Origin: Mucidula mucida
Taxonomy: Eukaryota; Basidiomycota; Agaricomycetes; Agaricales; Physalacriaceae
Reading direction: 5' to 3'
Assembly: GCA_015501055.1 (NCBI GenBank)
Contig: JADNYV010000194.1
Location: 1 to 64,000, forward strand
DNA length: 64,000 bases
Shown here: piece after piece, positions 45,526 to 57,383 of the stretch
How positions within the stretch are numbered: position 1 is the first letter of the stretch
Layout of the letters: the number at the start of each line of letters is the position of its first letter
Notes under the pieces: generated by a model
The model's input: the letters and a program-made list of their open reading frames with translations, nothing else
What the model was told of the DNA's origin: nothing
Databases searched by the model: none
Program-made: the position numbers and the translations under genes

Positions 45526-46616
45526 AAAAAGAGCGAGTGCCAAACAGGAGTAGCCCTGAAGAATTGTCCAGACTCGAGAATTCATTCATGATCACTGGTA
45601 GCGTATACCTGATTTTCTTGAGAAACCTTAATCTCCGAAAATGTTTGATTCTGAAAACAGTGGCGCATGGTCCAGATGCGCATTTGTAGCTTGTATACTA
45701 TATAACCCATGTACAGCTCTCGTACGATGTCGATATGCACATCCTATTGTCAACATACATAACACCCCTTCGCGTATCGGCGTCCAGATGCACTTTTATT
45801 CCGATCAGCCGCGTGTATCTCCGCGTCCGCGTCGAGTATCGCGCCTTTGACCATGGCTGGCTGTACCTCTGGGTCTCTCTTCCAGGATGATACCACCCAT
45901 GAGTGATTAGCTTCAATTGTGTGGAAGGTTGAATTCTCAGTCAAGTCGACCATGATTTGTGGTCAGTGATTTGTGGCACATCCTTACATATTTCTGGTTG
46001 CTTAGCTTGCATCGGGCTTCAATAATTCTCTTTGAAAGCCACGAAGATTGATGGTTTGAGTTAGCTCTGCTGTTGATCTGAGCAGCAGAGAGTCGGCACT
46101 GTTATCCAGAGAAGGAGTTGAGTCTACAGCACCATCGTGCAAGACCGACCACACTTCGTTAGCTCACGAACACCAATTAATCGGCGGTCGTGGCAACTTT
46201 CTAAACTAAGAAGCTACCGCATTGCTGCACCTTTTTTGTACGCACAAGCCGACGCGCCTTGCCATCATAATCGCCGGACCAAGACGAGTCAACACTCTGT
46301 GATCCATCCGGTCTGCGTTGAGGCAATTGAACACTACAGAGAGGTATGGAGAAGCCCGGGAGCAAGGATAAGCCTGTTGCCTCAGAAGGCGCGACACTGG
46401 AGTCTGGACGCGGACGTGGAGATGCACGCGGCCGATCGGAATAAAAGTGCATTTAGACACCGATATTCGCGCCCTGGGTACTTACCCCGCGGCCTGAAGC
46501 TGCTATCGCGCGCGCTTCAGCGCTACTGAGGCCGGGTAAATCGTCACGCCAAAGTTGGCGCCTGCTGAGTCAAGATTCGACCTCTGGGGACGAAGGGCTC
46601 AGAGAAGGCAAGCGAA
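45526..46616. other. Spacer of inverted duplication 2
   Basis: No gene recognised. It contains a second, inner inverted pair: 45773-45848 and 46388-46470 share ATGCACTTTTATTCCGATC as inverted copies. So the palindrome resumes inside the spacer, with an unmatched core of about 0.54 kb. Confidence 0.55.
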
Positions 46617-46786
46617 ATTACAAACTGCGACCGGGGCTGTACGATCCCACACGAAATCGATGAGTCGTAAACCGAATGCACTTATGGTAACAAGTACATC
46701 TACTTGTCAGAATGTCTACATGTTGGATGGAGTACTTTGCATTACTTCAAGAAAGCTATAATTGCTACAAGAGATTGGCATGATAA

Positions 46787-47939
46787 CTAGCGCAATATGG
46801 TTCTGGCTATAGATGCATACTTCACAAGCGGTCGCCATTGAATTGCCCGCTTTCCATTCAAATGACGAACCAAGTACCTATCCAACAATAAGTTTAATAT
46901 GGAGGAAACAACTGAAAAAATAAGTAGTACTTACGGCGTGAGAGGCGGTGGCGACACGGGCATTTCGACACCTCGAGCGCGGAGGTAAGGAGAGTAGGGC
47001 AGAGGACGTGGCGGCGGTACCGGAAGTCCCAAGCGCTCACTGTCAAGAGATATCAGTTAAATCACCAGCGAAATGCCCGACGAACGAGTACCACTCCTCC
47101 TCGCGGATCGCTTCCATCTCCACTGCAGCGTCCCATATCTCCGGAGGCGTGACGGTAATCAGATGTCGAATCAGGTAGGGCCGAGTTTCTGGCTTTACTT
47201 TCTCTAGCAGATCGAAGCAGGCGGGGATGAGAACCTTCTCTGGGCCAGAGCTAGGTTCCGTGCAGATTCCCTTGTCGGAGAGGGTGTACTGTGTGAGGTA
47301 GGATATCCAACACGCCAGGCGCCGCTCGAACATTCGATGGATGAACGGCCGTGGAGGAAAAACTTGCGTAGCGATGAGCGCGTCGTAGAATGCGGCTAGG
47401 GTGGGGAAGCGGACTCCCCGGGATTCCTCTGATGGAGGTTCTGGATTGAGACATGTACGAGAAGGGTCGTTCACGTCAAAGTGGAAGACAGAGGCGGCGT
47501 GTAGGAATATTCGATCCGCCATTTCCTGAGAAGTAGTTATCAGACAGGGATCCCAGTATTTCGGAAGCAATGCACGTACATTCTTACGCGCCCATTCAGG
47601 ATTGTGGTGGCGCAGAAATAATGTGGGTCCCCCAATATTGAATGCGTGAGGTCGGTCTTTGTTGAATAATCGTACGTCCTTCCAAGCTCGTTCGTCGTCA
47701 TTGGACAAGGCGTACGGTAGCTTTGAGCAAATAGTTCGGGCCGCGCTATGGAGGTCATCGTCCGATACTAGGAGCTGTGTGTCGAAAAGGACGGTCGGGA
47801 CGCGGTGAACGATGGACAACGCGTCTTCAGCCCAGACGACGCAAGGAATGCCTGCTTGGAGAAGAACAGTGGGGGGTCCCAGACGAGCAAGCTGTTCGGA
47901 AGGCCAGCTGGGACTCTTGTCGAAGAAATGAAGCCCCAT
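46787..47939 (-). CDS. Uncharacterised basidiomycete protein family, arm B copy
   Basis: Mirror copy of 44231-45381, with the same three-exon structure and the same stop context. Differences are concentrated in the first half (LLQAGIP for LLRASIP, DDDLHSAARTIC for DDNLYQATEAIC). The segment from AFYDALIATQ to the end of exon 1 is almost identical to the arm A copy. No internal stop. Its role is unknown. Confidence 0.7.
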
Positions 47940-48482
47940 AGTGGTTGAAAGCGGCCTCGCAACTGTCAATTAAAGAAAATAACAAAGTTGACACGATCAT
48001 GTGATCACATGGACCCAAACTTCTGCATTTGCGAAAGAGGCTTACGCTGCTGAAAAAAATGTGTCACGATGCAACAGCGAGTGTAATCAGTGCCTATGCT
48101 CCTGTTCGCTATCGTCAGCTATACTATTTCCATTTTTTTTTTAGTCCGGCTTCAGAATCGCGCATAGTACTTACTTACTTTTTGCAACGTTGCTATGAGC
48201 ACTTTCTGTAAATCATAAGTGGGCGTTCTAACATTTGAGCTCGTATACCATTCTACTAGGCATGTCGGCTGTCAACATGCACTACCCATTCACCACTTCG
48301 TAAGCGTTTCCCCCGCGTCTAAAAGCCGCAGTGGCGCTACTGATGCCGCGTAACGTGCCGCCAACGAAGCAATATCTGACATCCATGTCTTCACTTGAAG
48401 GTCTCGAAAAGGGGAGACAAAATGAATAATTGCACGTCATTCTCAGCCAAAAGTGAAGACAATTTGCCAAGAAACGCTGGGT

Positions 48483-49374
48483 TTACGATCTTTTCCTCTT
48501 TTTGAGGCACGCCGATTCGGCCTTCCGACGTGGCGTATTCTCCATCGGATCTTCTATCGATGTGACTGCTTCAAAACGGTACCATCCAACGTCTGCATCA
48601 TGGTCGACTATCGGGTCAAAGTCGTCAGGATCGCATTTCGCGACCCATGTGCGGATGTCAACGTCTTCGTCTTCATCCGGCGCAGGGGCAGAAGAGCGGA
48701 GACGTTTGGTCGAGCGATAAGAGCATGCGGAGGCTGTGAATGTGGACGCGGACGCTGTGCGCGTGAGCGATGGTATAGGCGGTCCAGGGTGTCTTCGCTT
48801 CATGAAAGATGACGGCCGAACTCGCCCTCATAACTGCCTTGGACGAATTCAAAGCATGGAAGGATGGCCCAGTGGATGCGTATACGGAAGAGCAGTCGAT
48901 GGAGCTCGTCGCTCAATTTGATGCGATGTTGATGGATAATCTCAGTTATGTAGGCTACGAGGAAGAATGGATGGACGTCGGCGGGGAATCTGGGTCCAGA
49001 GGAGTAATTGTTCGGGTAACAGGATCTTTGGCGTAGAGCGTGACGTTCTTCTTGAGAGGGATCACGCGATATTCGTAAGTCACAAATGTAACAGTCTGGT
49101 TTTGCGTCAGAATGCGGGTGTATAGAATTGTGTCATGCCCACGAACCTCGAAGAACAGACGTCTATCTTGAAAACGGCCGGCCTCGTTACTTTTTTGCAG
49201 GTCCAGAAGCTGACCGAGTATGGCATCAGACGGAAGGATGATTACTCGTCCGCCGTTGAGCGCCGATTTCAATGCTGGCTGGACTGTTCCATTATTCGTG
49301 TAATTTTGGGAAGCGAGACTACAGTCAGGGAAACTTGGCGCGGAGGTGACTCCCAGGACCGTGCTGATAGGCAT
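48483..49374 (-). pseudogene. HNH-family-like protein (member 5, arm B copy)
   Basis: It starts PISTVLGVTSAPSFPDCS and matches the arm A copy through the VTLYAKDP region. It then lacks about 10 bases relative to arm A after GACCCAGATTCC (near 48992), which shifts the frame before ADVHPFF. A second loss of about 10 bases near 48800 (CTTTCGCAAC present in arm A) creates a TGA shortly before HPGPPIPSLTRTAS. The C-terminal block (48483-48803) remains open. Pseudogene unless spliced unusually. Confidence 0.65.
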
Positions 49375-49635
49375 TAACCTGACCTCGATTCAGTCACTCG
49401 TAGTTGTCAAGCTGATGAAACGGTGATAAGATCCGTCGACAAGAAATAGACGTACTAACACTCAAGTCTTTTGAGGTCAAGAGCGCCAAGTCTTGCGGGT
49501 TAGCAAAAGATTTTTTTGGTGCTTATGTTGGGCGAAGGAAAGAGCATTGTCGCTAGTTAGACGGTGGTGATGATGGTTGAAGGTCAAGACTTGGTTCGAT
49601 CGATGCGCCAACAAAGAACCGGTCATGTGATGCCC

Positions 49636-50158
49636 TCTGCTCGCTACGTGACTCATGTAGCCTGGCGCACGGCTCCAGTAGGACGTATACACCACTGGGC
49701 ACGCTCTCCTGTGATCCAGAAAGTCAGAGACGCGTTACTGTACGCACACAGTAGGTCGTCGATAGAAGCGGTATTATTTTTTCGGGTTAATGACTTGGTC
49801 TCCCTCCCGTGCGCGTATACTTCTAGTCTTTGCTCAGATGTTTGACCCTAGTGTGGAATGATATCAGACGCGACACAGACTTGGCCTTGTTTATGATGCT
49901 GTCCTCCTTTCTGCCAGCTTCCGAACAATCTTGCTGCCATCTCAGCAACGGTCATAGAGACGCTCTAGTTCTGGGTGCTTGCGACACGGGCATGCCGGAT
50001 CGTGCGACTTCTTCTCAAAGAAATGACGTCCTTGGCGTCCAGCTTGTCTCGTTAGCTTTGCACATAAGAACGATGCTGTTCGTTGACCAGCTCACCGCAC
50101 TTGTAGTCCTTGACCAACGTATTCAAGATCCATTAGGTGATAACGAGATTGTGGTCAA
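49636..50158. other. Intergenic, nothing recognised
   Basis: The plus frame 49830-50183 overlaps the end of the FAHD1-like gene and looks like non-coding read-through. Confidence 0.35.
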
Positions 50159-51140
50159 CTACTTCTCAGGTGTAAATGTGTAGAACCCCCCTTCACGCTT
50201 AGCCGCAGAAAAGAAGAGCTTGGAGAGCACGGGTCCAGATGGGATACTCAATGTGCATTCGACCTTATCGCCAGGCTTAACAGGGCCAACACCGGAGGGC
50301 GTGCCAGTAAGAACGAGGTCGCCTTCCTATTAGCCGATGTGAGCGATAATAGCGCAGGCGCACAAGACAAACCTCGAGTGTCATGATCGATGAAATATGT
50401 TCGATGAGGCGGGGGATGCGGAAGATCATATCGGAAGTCAAGCCATCTTGCTTGGTTTCCCCATTGATCTGACCATCGTTGAGAGGATGTTTCAAAAAGA
50501 CCATTCATTGGATTAGACTTACAGTCAGCGCGAGGGCCAGGTTCTGCGGATCAATGCTGGATGCTTTCTCAATGAAGGGCCTAGATGTGAGACGCGTTAG
50601 TAACGCGCGTCGGACATCAGTGCACGACCTGCCCTATGGGGGTGAAGGTGTCAAACCCTTTCGCAGCAGACCAAGGGAGTCCATTCTTCTTGACTTGATT
50701 CTGGAGATTCCTGGCAGTCATATCGACAGCCAAGGCTTGGCAAACTCAGTCTGGTGTCAGAGCTGCCAAAAAGAGCGCACACCGTAACCAGCTATGTGCG
50801 CCTCGGCATTCGCTTGAGGGATATCGCGGCCTCCTTTGCCTATGACAAGACCAAGTTCGACTGCAGTAATTGTGTAACGATCTGCTATTGTAGGAGAAGG
50901 AAAACGGACCTTCATGATGGGCATCAATGCCCGGGGGAATCAAGACAACGCCGCCAGACGCCACATAGCTCGTGGTAGGCTTTGTGAAGAAGAAAGGCTC
51001 CGGCGGCATGGCGTTAGACAGTTCCTTGACATGTTCAGCGTAGTTTCGGCCAATGGCAACGATCTGATTATGGAATGTCAATTGAACGGTCGGTACGACA
51101 GCAGGCTTACCTTCTTTCCGTGTCTGACAAATGAAGCCAT
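50159..51140 (-). CDS. Fumarylacetoacetate-hydrolase-family acylpyruvase (FAHD1-like)
   Basis: Seven exons (51111-51140, 50910-51063, 50783-50860, 50633-50735, 50523-50580, 50373-50468, 50159-50326) sum to 229 codons without a stop, giving 228 residues, the usual size of FAHD1. The start [20 protein letters not shown] carries the conserved IGRNY.EH motif. PFFFTKP, then the metal-binding HHE and [14 protein letters not shown], then [14 protein letters not shown] and [19 protein letters not shown], then [20 protein letters not shown] are all intact. FAHD1 enzymes hydrolyse acylpyruvates and decarboxylate oxaloacetate, usually in mitochondria, needing Mg. The intron between exons 4 and 5 begins GC instead of GT. 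Single copy here and unrelated to the duplications. Confidence 0.9.
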
Positions 51141-51570
51141 TGTATATTCAAAGAACTCAGCACCGCGCCACGCGAAGCCGACTTAGAATTTTGCTTGACG
51201 TTGTTTGCTGCCAAGGAGGAGATCGTCACAGCGTGACGTGATTTGATCGGAATCAGATGGACCGCCACACGCCAACAGGTTCATGCGCACTGGTAGATCA
51301 CCCTGTGGAATCTCGTACTTGCTGAAAAGCATTCACTTCTTACACCGTAGAGGACTTGGATGAAACTCAATATTTCTCTCATCTTAAATCAAGAGCTCCT
51401 GCCGAATCTCATTTGTCTTGGCATGCTCAGCCCGAAGCTTGATCTCCAGCTGTCTTGGCGAGCACATAAGGGCAACGGCACCTTTGCCCAGAGCGCTTGG
51501 TGATTCCGGTATCATATAAGATTCAGCGTCGCGCCTGTCTTGCTTGTTCGCCCGCCTCTCCCTTTGTCAC
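51141..51570. other. Intergenic between two divergent genes
   Basis: Divergent upstream region of the FAHD1-like gene and the small membrane protein. No element named. Confidence 0.4.
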
Positions 51571-52084
51571 CATGTCTTCCTCAGAAACAGAGTCCATCGA
51601 TTCCGATTCGTCCCCACCGTAAGTCGTCGTTCACAACCACTTTCGTCTTCTCACGCGCCTTCTCAGGAAGCAGACAGCCCATCTCGGGACTTCTTGGGAG
51701 ATTGCCGTCGTATCCGTCTTTGGTGGGTTCTCCGTTCACGCTTGTCAACGGGGAATTGACCATTCCTCTTCCGCCTATAACAGTCGTGGTCATCATTACG
51801 CTCATTGCAACCACCATCTTCCAACTTCGGCGCAAAGCGCGAAGAAAGCGACAAATGCAGTACGACGCCGAGCGGGCGCAGGCCGTTGGATCAGAAAAAT
51901 CGCCCGAGACCGAGGGAGCAGCCATCAGGAGGGTATGTGATTTCCCGCCTCACCGTTGGCCTGTATTCACATCTAGGAACAGCCTCCACCCATCCACTCT
52001 TCCGATTCCAAGCGTCCTTCTTCCAGACATTCACAAGTTAGCGATCATCGAGAGCCTACGCGATATTATTGGGATCGTCGTTGA
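51571..52084 (+). CDS. Small single-pass membrane protein, unknown
   Basis: The start MSSSETESIDSDSSPP is followed by a splice donor GTAAGT. The next exon encodes RQPISGLLGRLPSYPSLVG, then a membrane helix PPITVVVIITLIATTIFQL, then a strongly basic stop-transfer RRKARRKRQMQ. A second intron (GTATGT..TCTAG, about 51934-51977) leads to a Ser/Pro-rich end finishing at TGA 52082-52084. The acceptor of intron 1 was chosen (at GAAG) to keep the membrane frame; a different choice gives another protein. About 150 residues; function unknown. Confidence 0.42.
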
Positions 52085-53490
52085 GCCTTGCGCATAGAGC
52101 TGTTGGAGATTTGGGTTGATTACCAGCTGTCATGGTCTGTACGTCGTTGTTGATCTCTCCTCGCGCCTTGTCGGTGTCTGATTGAGGTTGTCTAGGGTTA
52201 CTTGCCGCCACACGTCACGCACACGTCGGGCTATTCATCGGCGATCGTACGCCACTACCCCTCAAGGAGCGGAAATGGCGCTGACTCTGGTCTGAGGGTA
52301 CCCAGGCGAGTGGCATAGAAGCGCTGCGAAACATAACTCGAAATTGGAGGAGGAAGGACGCTTCAAGAACGTTGTACTATTTCTTGCACTTTATACCGTA
52401 AAATACCTACGGCTGAGTTTAGGCCTACGGTCTGGCCAGTGACTTATACTTTAATTTATGCTCTTCCTGTACTCCTGTTAATCGTAAAACCATTCGGCAT
52501 GATAGATGGCAGTGATATCGACACGGACTGCGCGACGAACGACACCCTCGCAAATCTTCATAGCCTGCTAACTGAAGTAAGATAATGCCAGATTTTCTGG
52601 TCGTGTCACGGCGTGCTATGCTTTCAAGAGTGTATTCAGTAACCTTTTCTAATAGTAGTATTTGCAGTCAATTGTCAATTAGATGAGATGCCTCGACGGG
52701 GTTGTAAGTCGACTCGAAGGGTTGGATTGGCCGCGAAAAGATACACCCGGGATGTCTTTATGGCCGAGATATCCGTCTGTAGAGAGTATGGGCATGGGAT
52801 ATTTATAGACCTTCATTCAGAATAAACCACGAGAAGAAACACATGCCGCCAACAAAAGCAATCCGGAAGTTTTCCATGATAAAAATGCGGTGGAGGCTTA
52901 AGGAAGCGCCTGCTTAAGAAGGGCGCTGCGAGAGCGTTACCAATACTACACATGACAGAGTATAATGATATCTCCACGCGTACAGTGCTGAGCACAATCA
53001 GGACGTGAAGAAGAAGACTTGAGACAATAGCCAGTAATATCCTCCAAGTAGAGCACTCACAGAAAGTTCGGTTGATAACTTTGAGCTCAGATCGGAAGAC
53101 AACTGTTATCCCAGCATGAAATGAGCAGCCGAAGGAGATGTATCCATAATGCGCGCGCCCACATTCAATATATATACAGACCTTTTACATAGATCGAGAG
53201 AGAAATCTGCGCCACGGCATACTCACCGACTAGTACCTATAACGACGTCATCAGTACAAGCGCACCGACAGCAAGAATAAGTTCTACATCAACGTTAGAT
53301 ACACCTTCCATTTGGAGTGGGTTTCTCCAAGCCGGGCACTACAACAACCCAGGGAGCGTTAGTAAGATGTATGTGATGCTAATCAGACTGCAAGCAATGA
53401 AGGTAAACTACGTAGAGACTAGCCGGTACTTATACGGTATTATAGTATCAAGGCGTAGCCATATGCAGAGAACGACGAGGTACTAAGTAA
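52085..53490. other. 1.4 kb without a recognised gene
   Basis: No frame with a motif, no clear repeats and no tRNA. Composition is mixed to AT-rich. Confidence 0.4.
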
Positions 53491-53493
53491 TAG

Positions 53494-53745
53494 TTATATG
53501 AGGCGTTTCTGAACCTGCCCGCGCGCAAGATGATCCTCCTCCGTGGCTTTGATTCCGAAGGGTGATGTCGTCCACTGCCCTAGGTATACTTCGGGATATG
53601 GAGTACTTCCGTCATCTGGTAAAGCCAAGACTGTTCGTCTCTTTGCTCCAAAAGACTCGCTGGGCTTGAGCAGGGAGGGCATCCTTGGCGACCTGGAATG
53701 GCGGCGGAAACGTAGCCTCTTGACTAAAACAATTATGAGTGACTG
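53494..53745 (-). other. Possible terminal exon of an unknown gene
   Basis: After an acceptor-like TTTTAG the frame reads KRLRFRRHSRSPRMPSLLKP, then RTVLALPDDGSTPYPEVYLG and ends QVQKRLI. The regular, non-repetitive composition suggests real coding sequence. The joining upstream exon could not be fixed, although a frame at 53819-54010 minus is a candidate. Confidence 0.3.
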
Positions 53746-55414
53746 TATTCAAGAGCGATCGAGCGGTCGTACCTCCCAGGGGCTGAAGTACAGCCCGTCA
53801 CTTTTCGCAACCGGTACTTCAGTCCTGCAATTCCTCGCCAACGACTCGTTCATCCTCCTGTTCTACGCTCGCACTCTCAACCTGTCGTCTTATCCACCGA
53901 GGGCTATCCACCACTACCACCATAATTTCAGTGTCGGACTCAGAACTGTCGCGCGCGCGAATCGCATAAACCACGTAGCGTTCACCTAACGAAAAGCACA
54001 GCGTTGTCAATGTAGAAGCTTCTACACCGATTCATTGCATCACACGACACGTCCATTCGGAGGAGGCAAAGGGATACCAATCACCGTTTGGTTAGGACGG
54101 GGCATTTTGAAGGGGACCCACACCCAGCTCGTATATCATCGACTCTTTCCCGCGCGCGTCACTCCTCGTTGTCGGTGGAAGCTAGACAGAAGACTGCGAG
54201 CGGCTCGGCTGATGTATTGGCGACCTTTAATGAGGAACCTCCAGCGTTCCGCAATCCTCGGCACCGGATATATTCGCGCTGCAATATTGGCGCCAACTCT
54301 AGTTCTGAATGAAAATGAAAGGTGAGGCAAAAAATCTGATGGAAGAGGCAGCGCAAGCCTCAAAAGGAGAAAACTGGTGTTTCGAACCAGCGGGTACCTC
54401 TATCCTGCCCATACCCGTTAGACCCACAAAGGACTGGAAGGACGACAAGACAGGATCAAAAGCTCACCTTTTACAGTAAAGAATCTTCAAGGTTGTAAAG
54501 AGAATATGGGCTCCTGCTTAACAAATCAAACATGAAATAGAACGGGGGCGCGGACACCGAGACAGAGAACGAAAAGTCGTTTCTCCCAGGCTGGAACGTG
54601 CTTCTTGTCTGTAACGGCCTTTCATTGCACTCCAACATTTTTATCGCCGGTACTGTGGACCACATATTGGGTTAAATTGCTCCTCGCAATACTAGTCGTC
54701 GAGCGAACGCGTCTTGCACTGCACGGCCCCGGCTCGGAGAATACCCTAGAAGAGGCATCGGAAATGGGAGAGCGTGTGCATTGGACGCACACTCACGGAG
54801 GTAAGAGAAGACGCCTTTCTTCCGTGAGCTAGCGTCGGGATAACGGTACACCATATTCTGCAGGGAAGAAATGAGAATGAAGAAAGGAGCATCCACGGCG
54901 GCGTACCATGCTTAGCATCCCCAGCGCGCTCGCATTGTCAAACAGAGCCCAGGGCCAATTTCACAAGCGATACAGATACAAACCGCAGCGCGATACCTGC
55001 AGGCCACGGGTGCATATACTAGGTCCCCCGTACCGGTTCCTGTACTATGAGATGGATGAGGTCAAGTTCGAGCGGCAGCATAAGTCAGATGAACAAGGTC
55101 AAGAGGTGGATATCCCATATCGGATGGTGGCAGGCAGAAAAGAATAGGTTAAGACCGCTCACTATAGAAGTCGTGAGCTAGTCACCTCACCTGACTCTGT
55201 CACACCCGATCTCTCTTGAACCAGGTCCAAACTTGAACCTCATCGATCATATATGTAGCAGATCAGTCAATGCATGGAGAGGCGACGCCGGGGCCCAACG
55301 GTAAGTAATTGTGGGGACCGATACAAATCTCGGTAATTGCGAGTCTCCCATCATCCATCACGATGAACAGCCCTCAGCACGGAACAAGTGCCCGTTGGCT
55401 TGTCTTCTTCTGTC
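53746..55414. other. Intergenic/unassigned
   Basis: Several short frames, none placeable. A TTCGAAAC word near 54380 that resembles a tRNA B box was checked and rejected. Confidence 0.35.
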
Positions 55415-56841
55415 ATGTCCGATACGACAACCACTGCAGGGTACCTACGTCGTACAGGCGAATGGATTGTTTTATCCGGTCTGCCTCTCATTGTCGAGAG
55501 CATTGTTTATAGTGCGTCGTTTTCTATCCATCCTCTGTCCCGCAACGTTTATGATGTCAATCAGCTGCTGTGCTAGCATGCTTCGCTACCATTCTCGCCG
55601 TTCATTCAAAACGAAACCGGTGAGAGAACGATTCGACAGGATGTCGAAATCGGGAATTCACCAAGCTCTGTCAGCCGACGTCGTTCTCCTATGCTCTTCA
55701 TCTTTTCGACCATGTTCACTCTAGTGTCTGTAGTCTATGCCGTCGAACTGTTTTGGTTCTTCATCCAGACACGGGAGATCCTTCTACAGGCTGTAGGAGA
55801 CGAGGGCAAAATAACCCCCGCGGAGAAGGCGGTGCAGTTGACTGCCAAGGAGTATGTACGTGTGCTGATTGTAGTTGGCAATGGATCCTGGCTGGTTTCA
55901 GTGAGTACTATGAGCACACATCAGCTGTTCATCTAACCCCTCCAGACAATGCTTGGTGATTTAGTGGTCTTTCATCGCATAATGTGACAGCGAAACGAAT
56001 CCTGGTGTGCGCCGGTCTTGTGTTATTGTCGCACATAGGTACTTATTGAGCTTACTCGTAACGAGGTTCATACTCATATCCTTACTCGTTTTACTAGGCA
56101 CAATCCCTGTTGTACTTGCCTGTCAGCTACGCGATGTTGTGACCCGGCAGCCCTACTTTTCAGGCGTATGTGGAAACAAAACCCTTGTCAACTGGTGCTT
56201 GTCAATAATCTCCAATCTGTTGTCAACGTGCGGAATCGCATATATTGGCTGGTGAGTGAGATTGAGATCCTCTCAAAGATACTTCCTAATCCCAAGGCCC
56301 CTAGGGGCCACCGCACCGAAATGAGAAATCTGTTCCAGTCAGCGCGGCGTAGATCCACAGCCGAGAAGATTCTTGGACTCCTTGCCGAGTCGGGTTTCAT
56401 CTACTTCTCTGTCAATGTGAGGGGCAGCTTCTCTTGTTTCCAGCGGCGTTTTACTAAAGCGCCTGTGTGCCAGGTCCTTAACGTGATAATCGTTCTAGTC
56501 ACTCCAACGACTTACGGCGCAGGCGATGTTATCGCTACCGTCTCTGTTACCATCATAGCTTTTGTCGGGGTACGTTTCCGGAATGATTCTCCGTGCAGAC
56601 ATGTACTTATACCTTCCAGACCTTAGTCCCGATGGCGACGCAAGCTACTGTACTCATCTATGGATCCTTGTGGGATAGGATGTTGGAGGATAGCGACCTC
56701 CCCACGCGTACCCATACGCTTACATCAGTACGGTTCGCCATGGCGTCCAGCACCTCCGATTCTGAGGCCTCCCTCGAATCTCCGGAAAGCGTCGCGCACG
56801 TTCAGGACGTGTCGAAGGAAACGGTGAATCCCGTCAATTAG
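55415..56841 (+). CDS. Fungal seven-transmembrane-type protein
   Basis: Eight exons (55415-55511, 55577-55619, 55666-55900, 55946-55983, 56039-56251, 56305-56416, 56474-56569, 56620-56841) sum to 352 codons, giving 351 residues with no stop. Helices: WIVLSGLPLIVESIVYTCFA, MLFIFSTMFTLVSVVYAVEL, RVLIVVGNGSWLVSTMLGDL, YLLSLLVTRFILISLLVLLG, a helix around SIISNLLSTCGIAYIGW, ILGLLAESGFIYFSVNVLNV, and VIATVSVTIIAFVGTLVPMA. The cytosolic GHRTEMRN..ARRRSTAEKI loop, ESG in helix 6 and LVPMATQATVLIYG after helix 7 match an expanded Agaricomycete 7TM family of unknown ligand. The C-tail is Ser/Glu-rich. Confidence 0.85.
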
Positions 56842-57158
56842 CATGAGAGAGTGGCCTCTCTCCAGTTGGACTTCCGAGACTTGTCGTCGAAGGCAGTCAA
56901 GGCGCGTCTTTGATGCACAGGGAGTCATATAAACTAGCATTCACATTAAATATCAGCTCCGACCTGGCAGAGATTGTTTCGTCAATGTTTTCTTGATTTT
57001 GACTGTGAGAAAATCGCGTGCAAGTGCAGTGGGAATAGCCTATGGATGGGATCGTTCTGAGTAGAATCCGATTAAATCTGCCGTGGACGCACTCTCTTGT
57101 GAAGGTTATTGAGCGGGGCGAGGAGACAGCCGCGTCACGTAAATCGCGTCACTGTCAC
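56842..57158. other. Intergenic
   Basis: 3' flank of the 7TM gene. Nothing recognised. Confidence 0.4.
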
Positions 57159-57383
57159 TCACCAGGTTTCCTTCGTGCGACCACTTGCCAATGCCATGAT
57201 GTCCACCCGCTCTCTTTTGCGCTTCCGGCCTGACCTCTCCTCCACCTCATTCTCGAACGGAATACTCATCGACTCTGCATCGACCTCAGGTCGCCGGTCC
57301 GAATATCGTGCAGATATCAACTTAACACCATGATCCGATGCAAAGCAGTCATTTGACGGATTGCTTATTCGACTAGAACTCAT
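57159..57383 (-). other. Small open frame, 74 codons, doubtful
   Basis: MSSSRISNPSNDCFASDHGV with a basic patch GRKRKRERVD. It could be a small protein or an exon. No family recognised. Confidence 0.25.

Larger units (their letters stand above)
46617..49635. repeat. Right arm of inverted duplication 2
   Basis: Mirror of 42615-45525. The gene at 46787-47939 has the same splice sites as its partner. The HNH-like copy has suffered deletions. Confidence 0.85.

Noticed and set aside
49830..50183. 118-codon plus frame next to the FAHD1-like gene
   Set aside because: It overlaps the verified last exon of the FAHD1-like gene on the other strand and has no motif.
54360..54400. Possible tRNA gene, from a TTCGAAAC/B-box-like word in a short hairpin
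   Set aside because: The stem-loop does not extend to a T-arm of correct geometry, and no A box, anticodon arm or acceptor stem could be paired.
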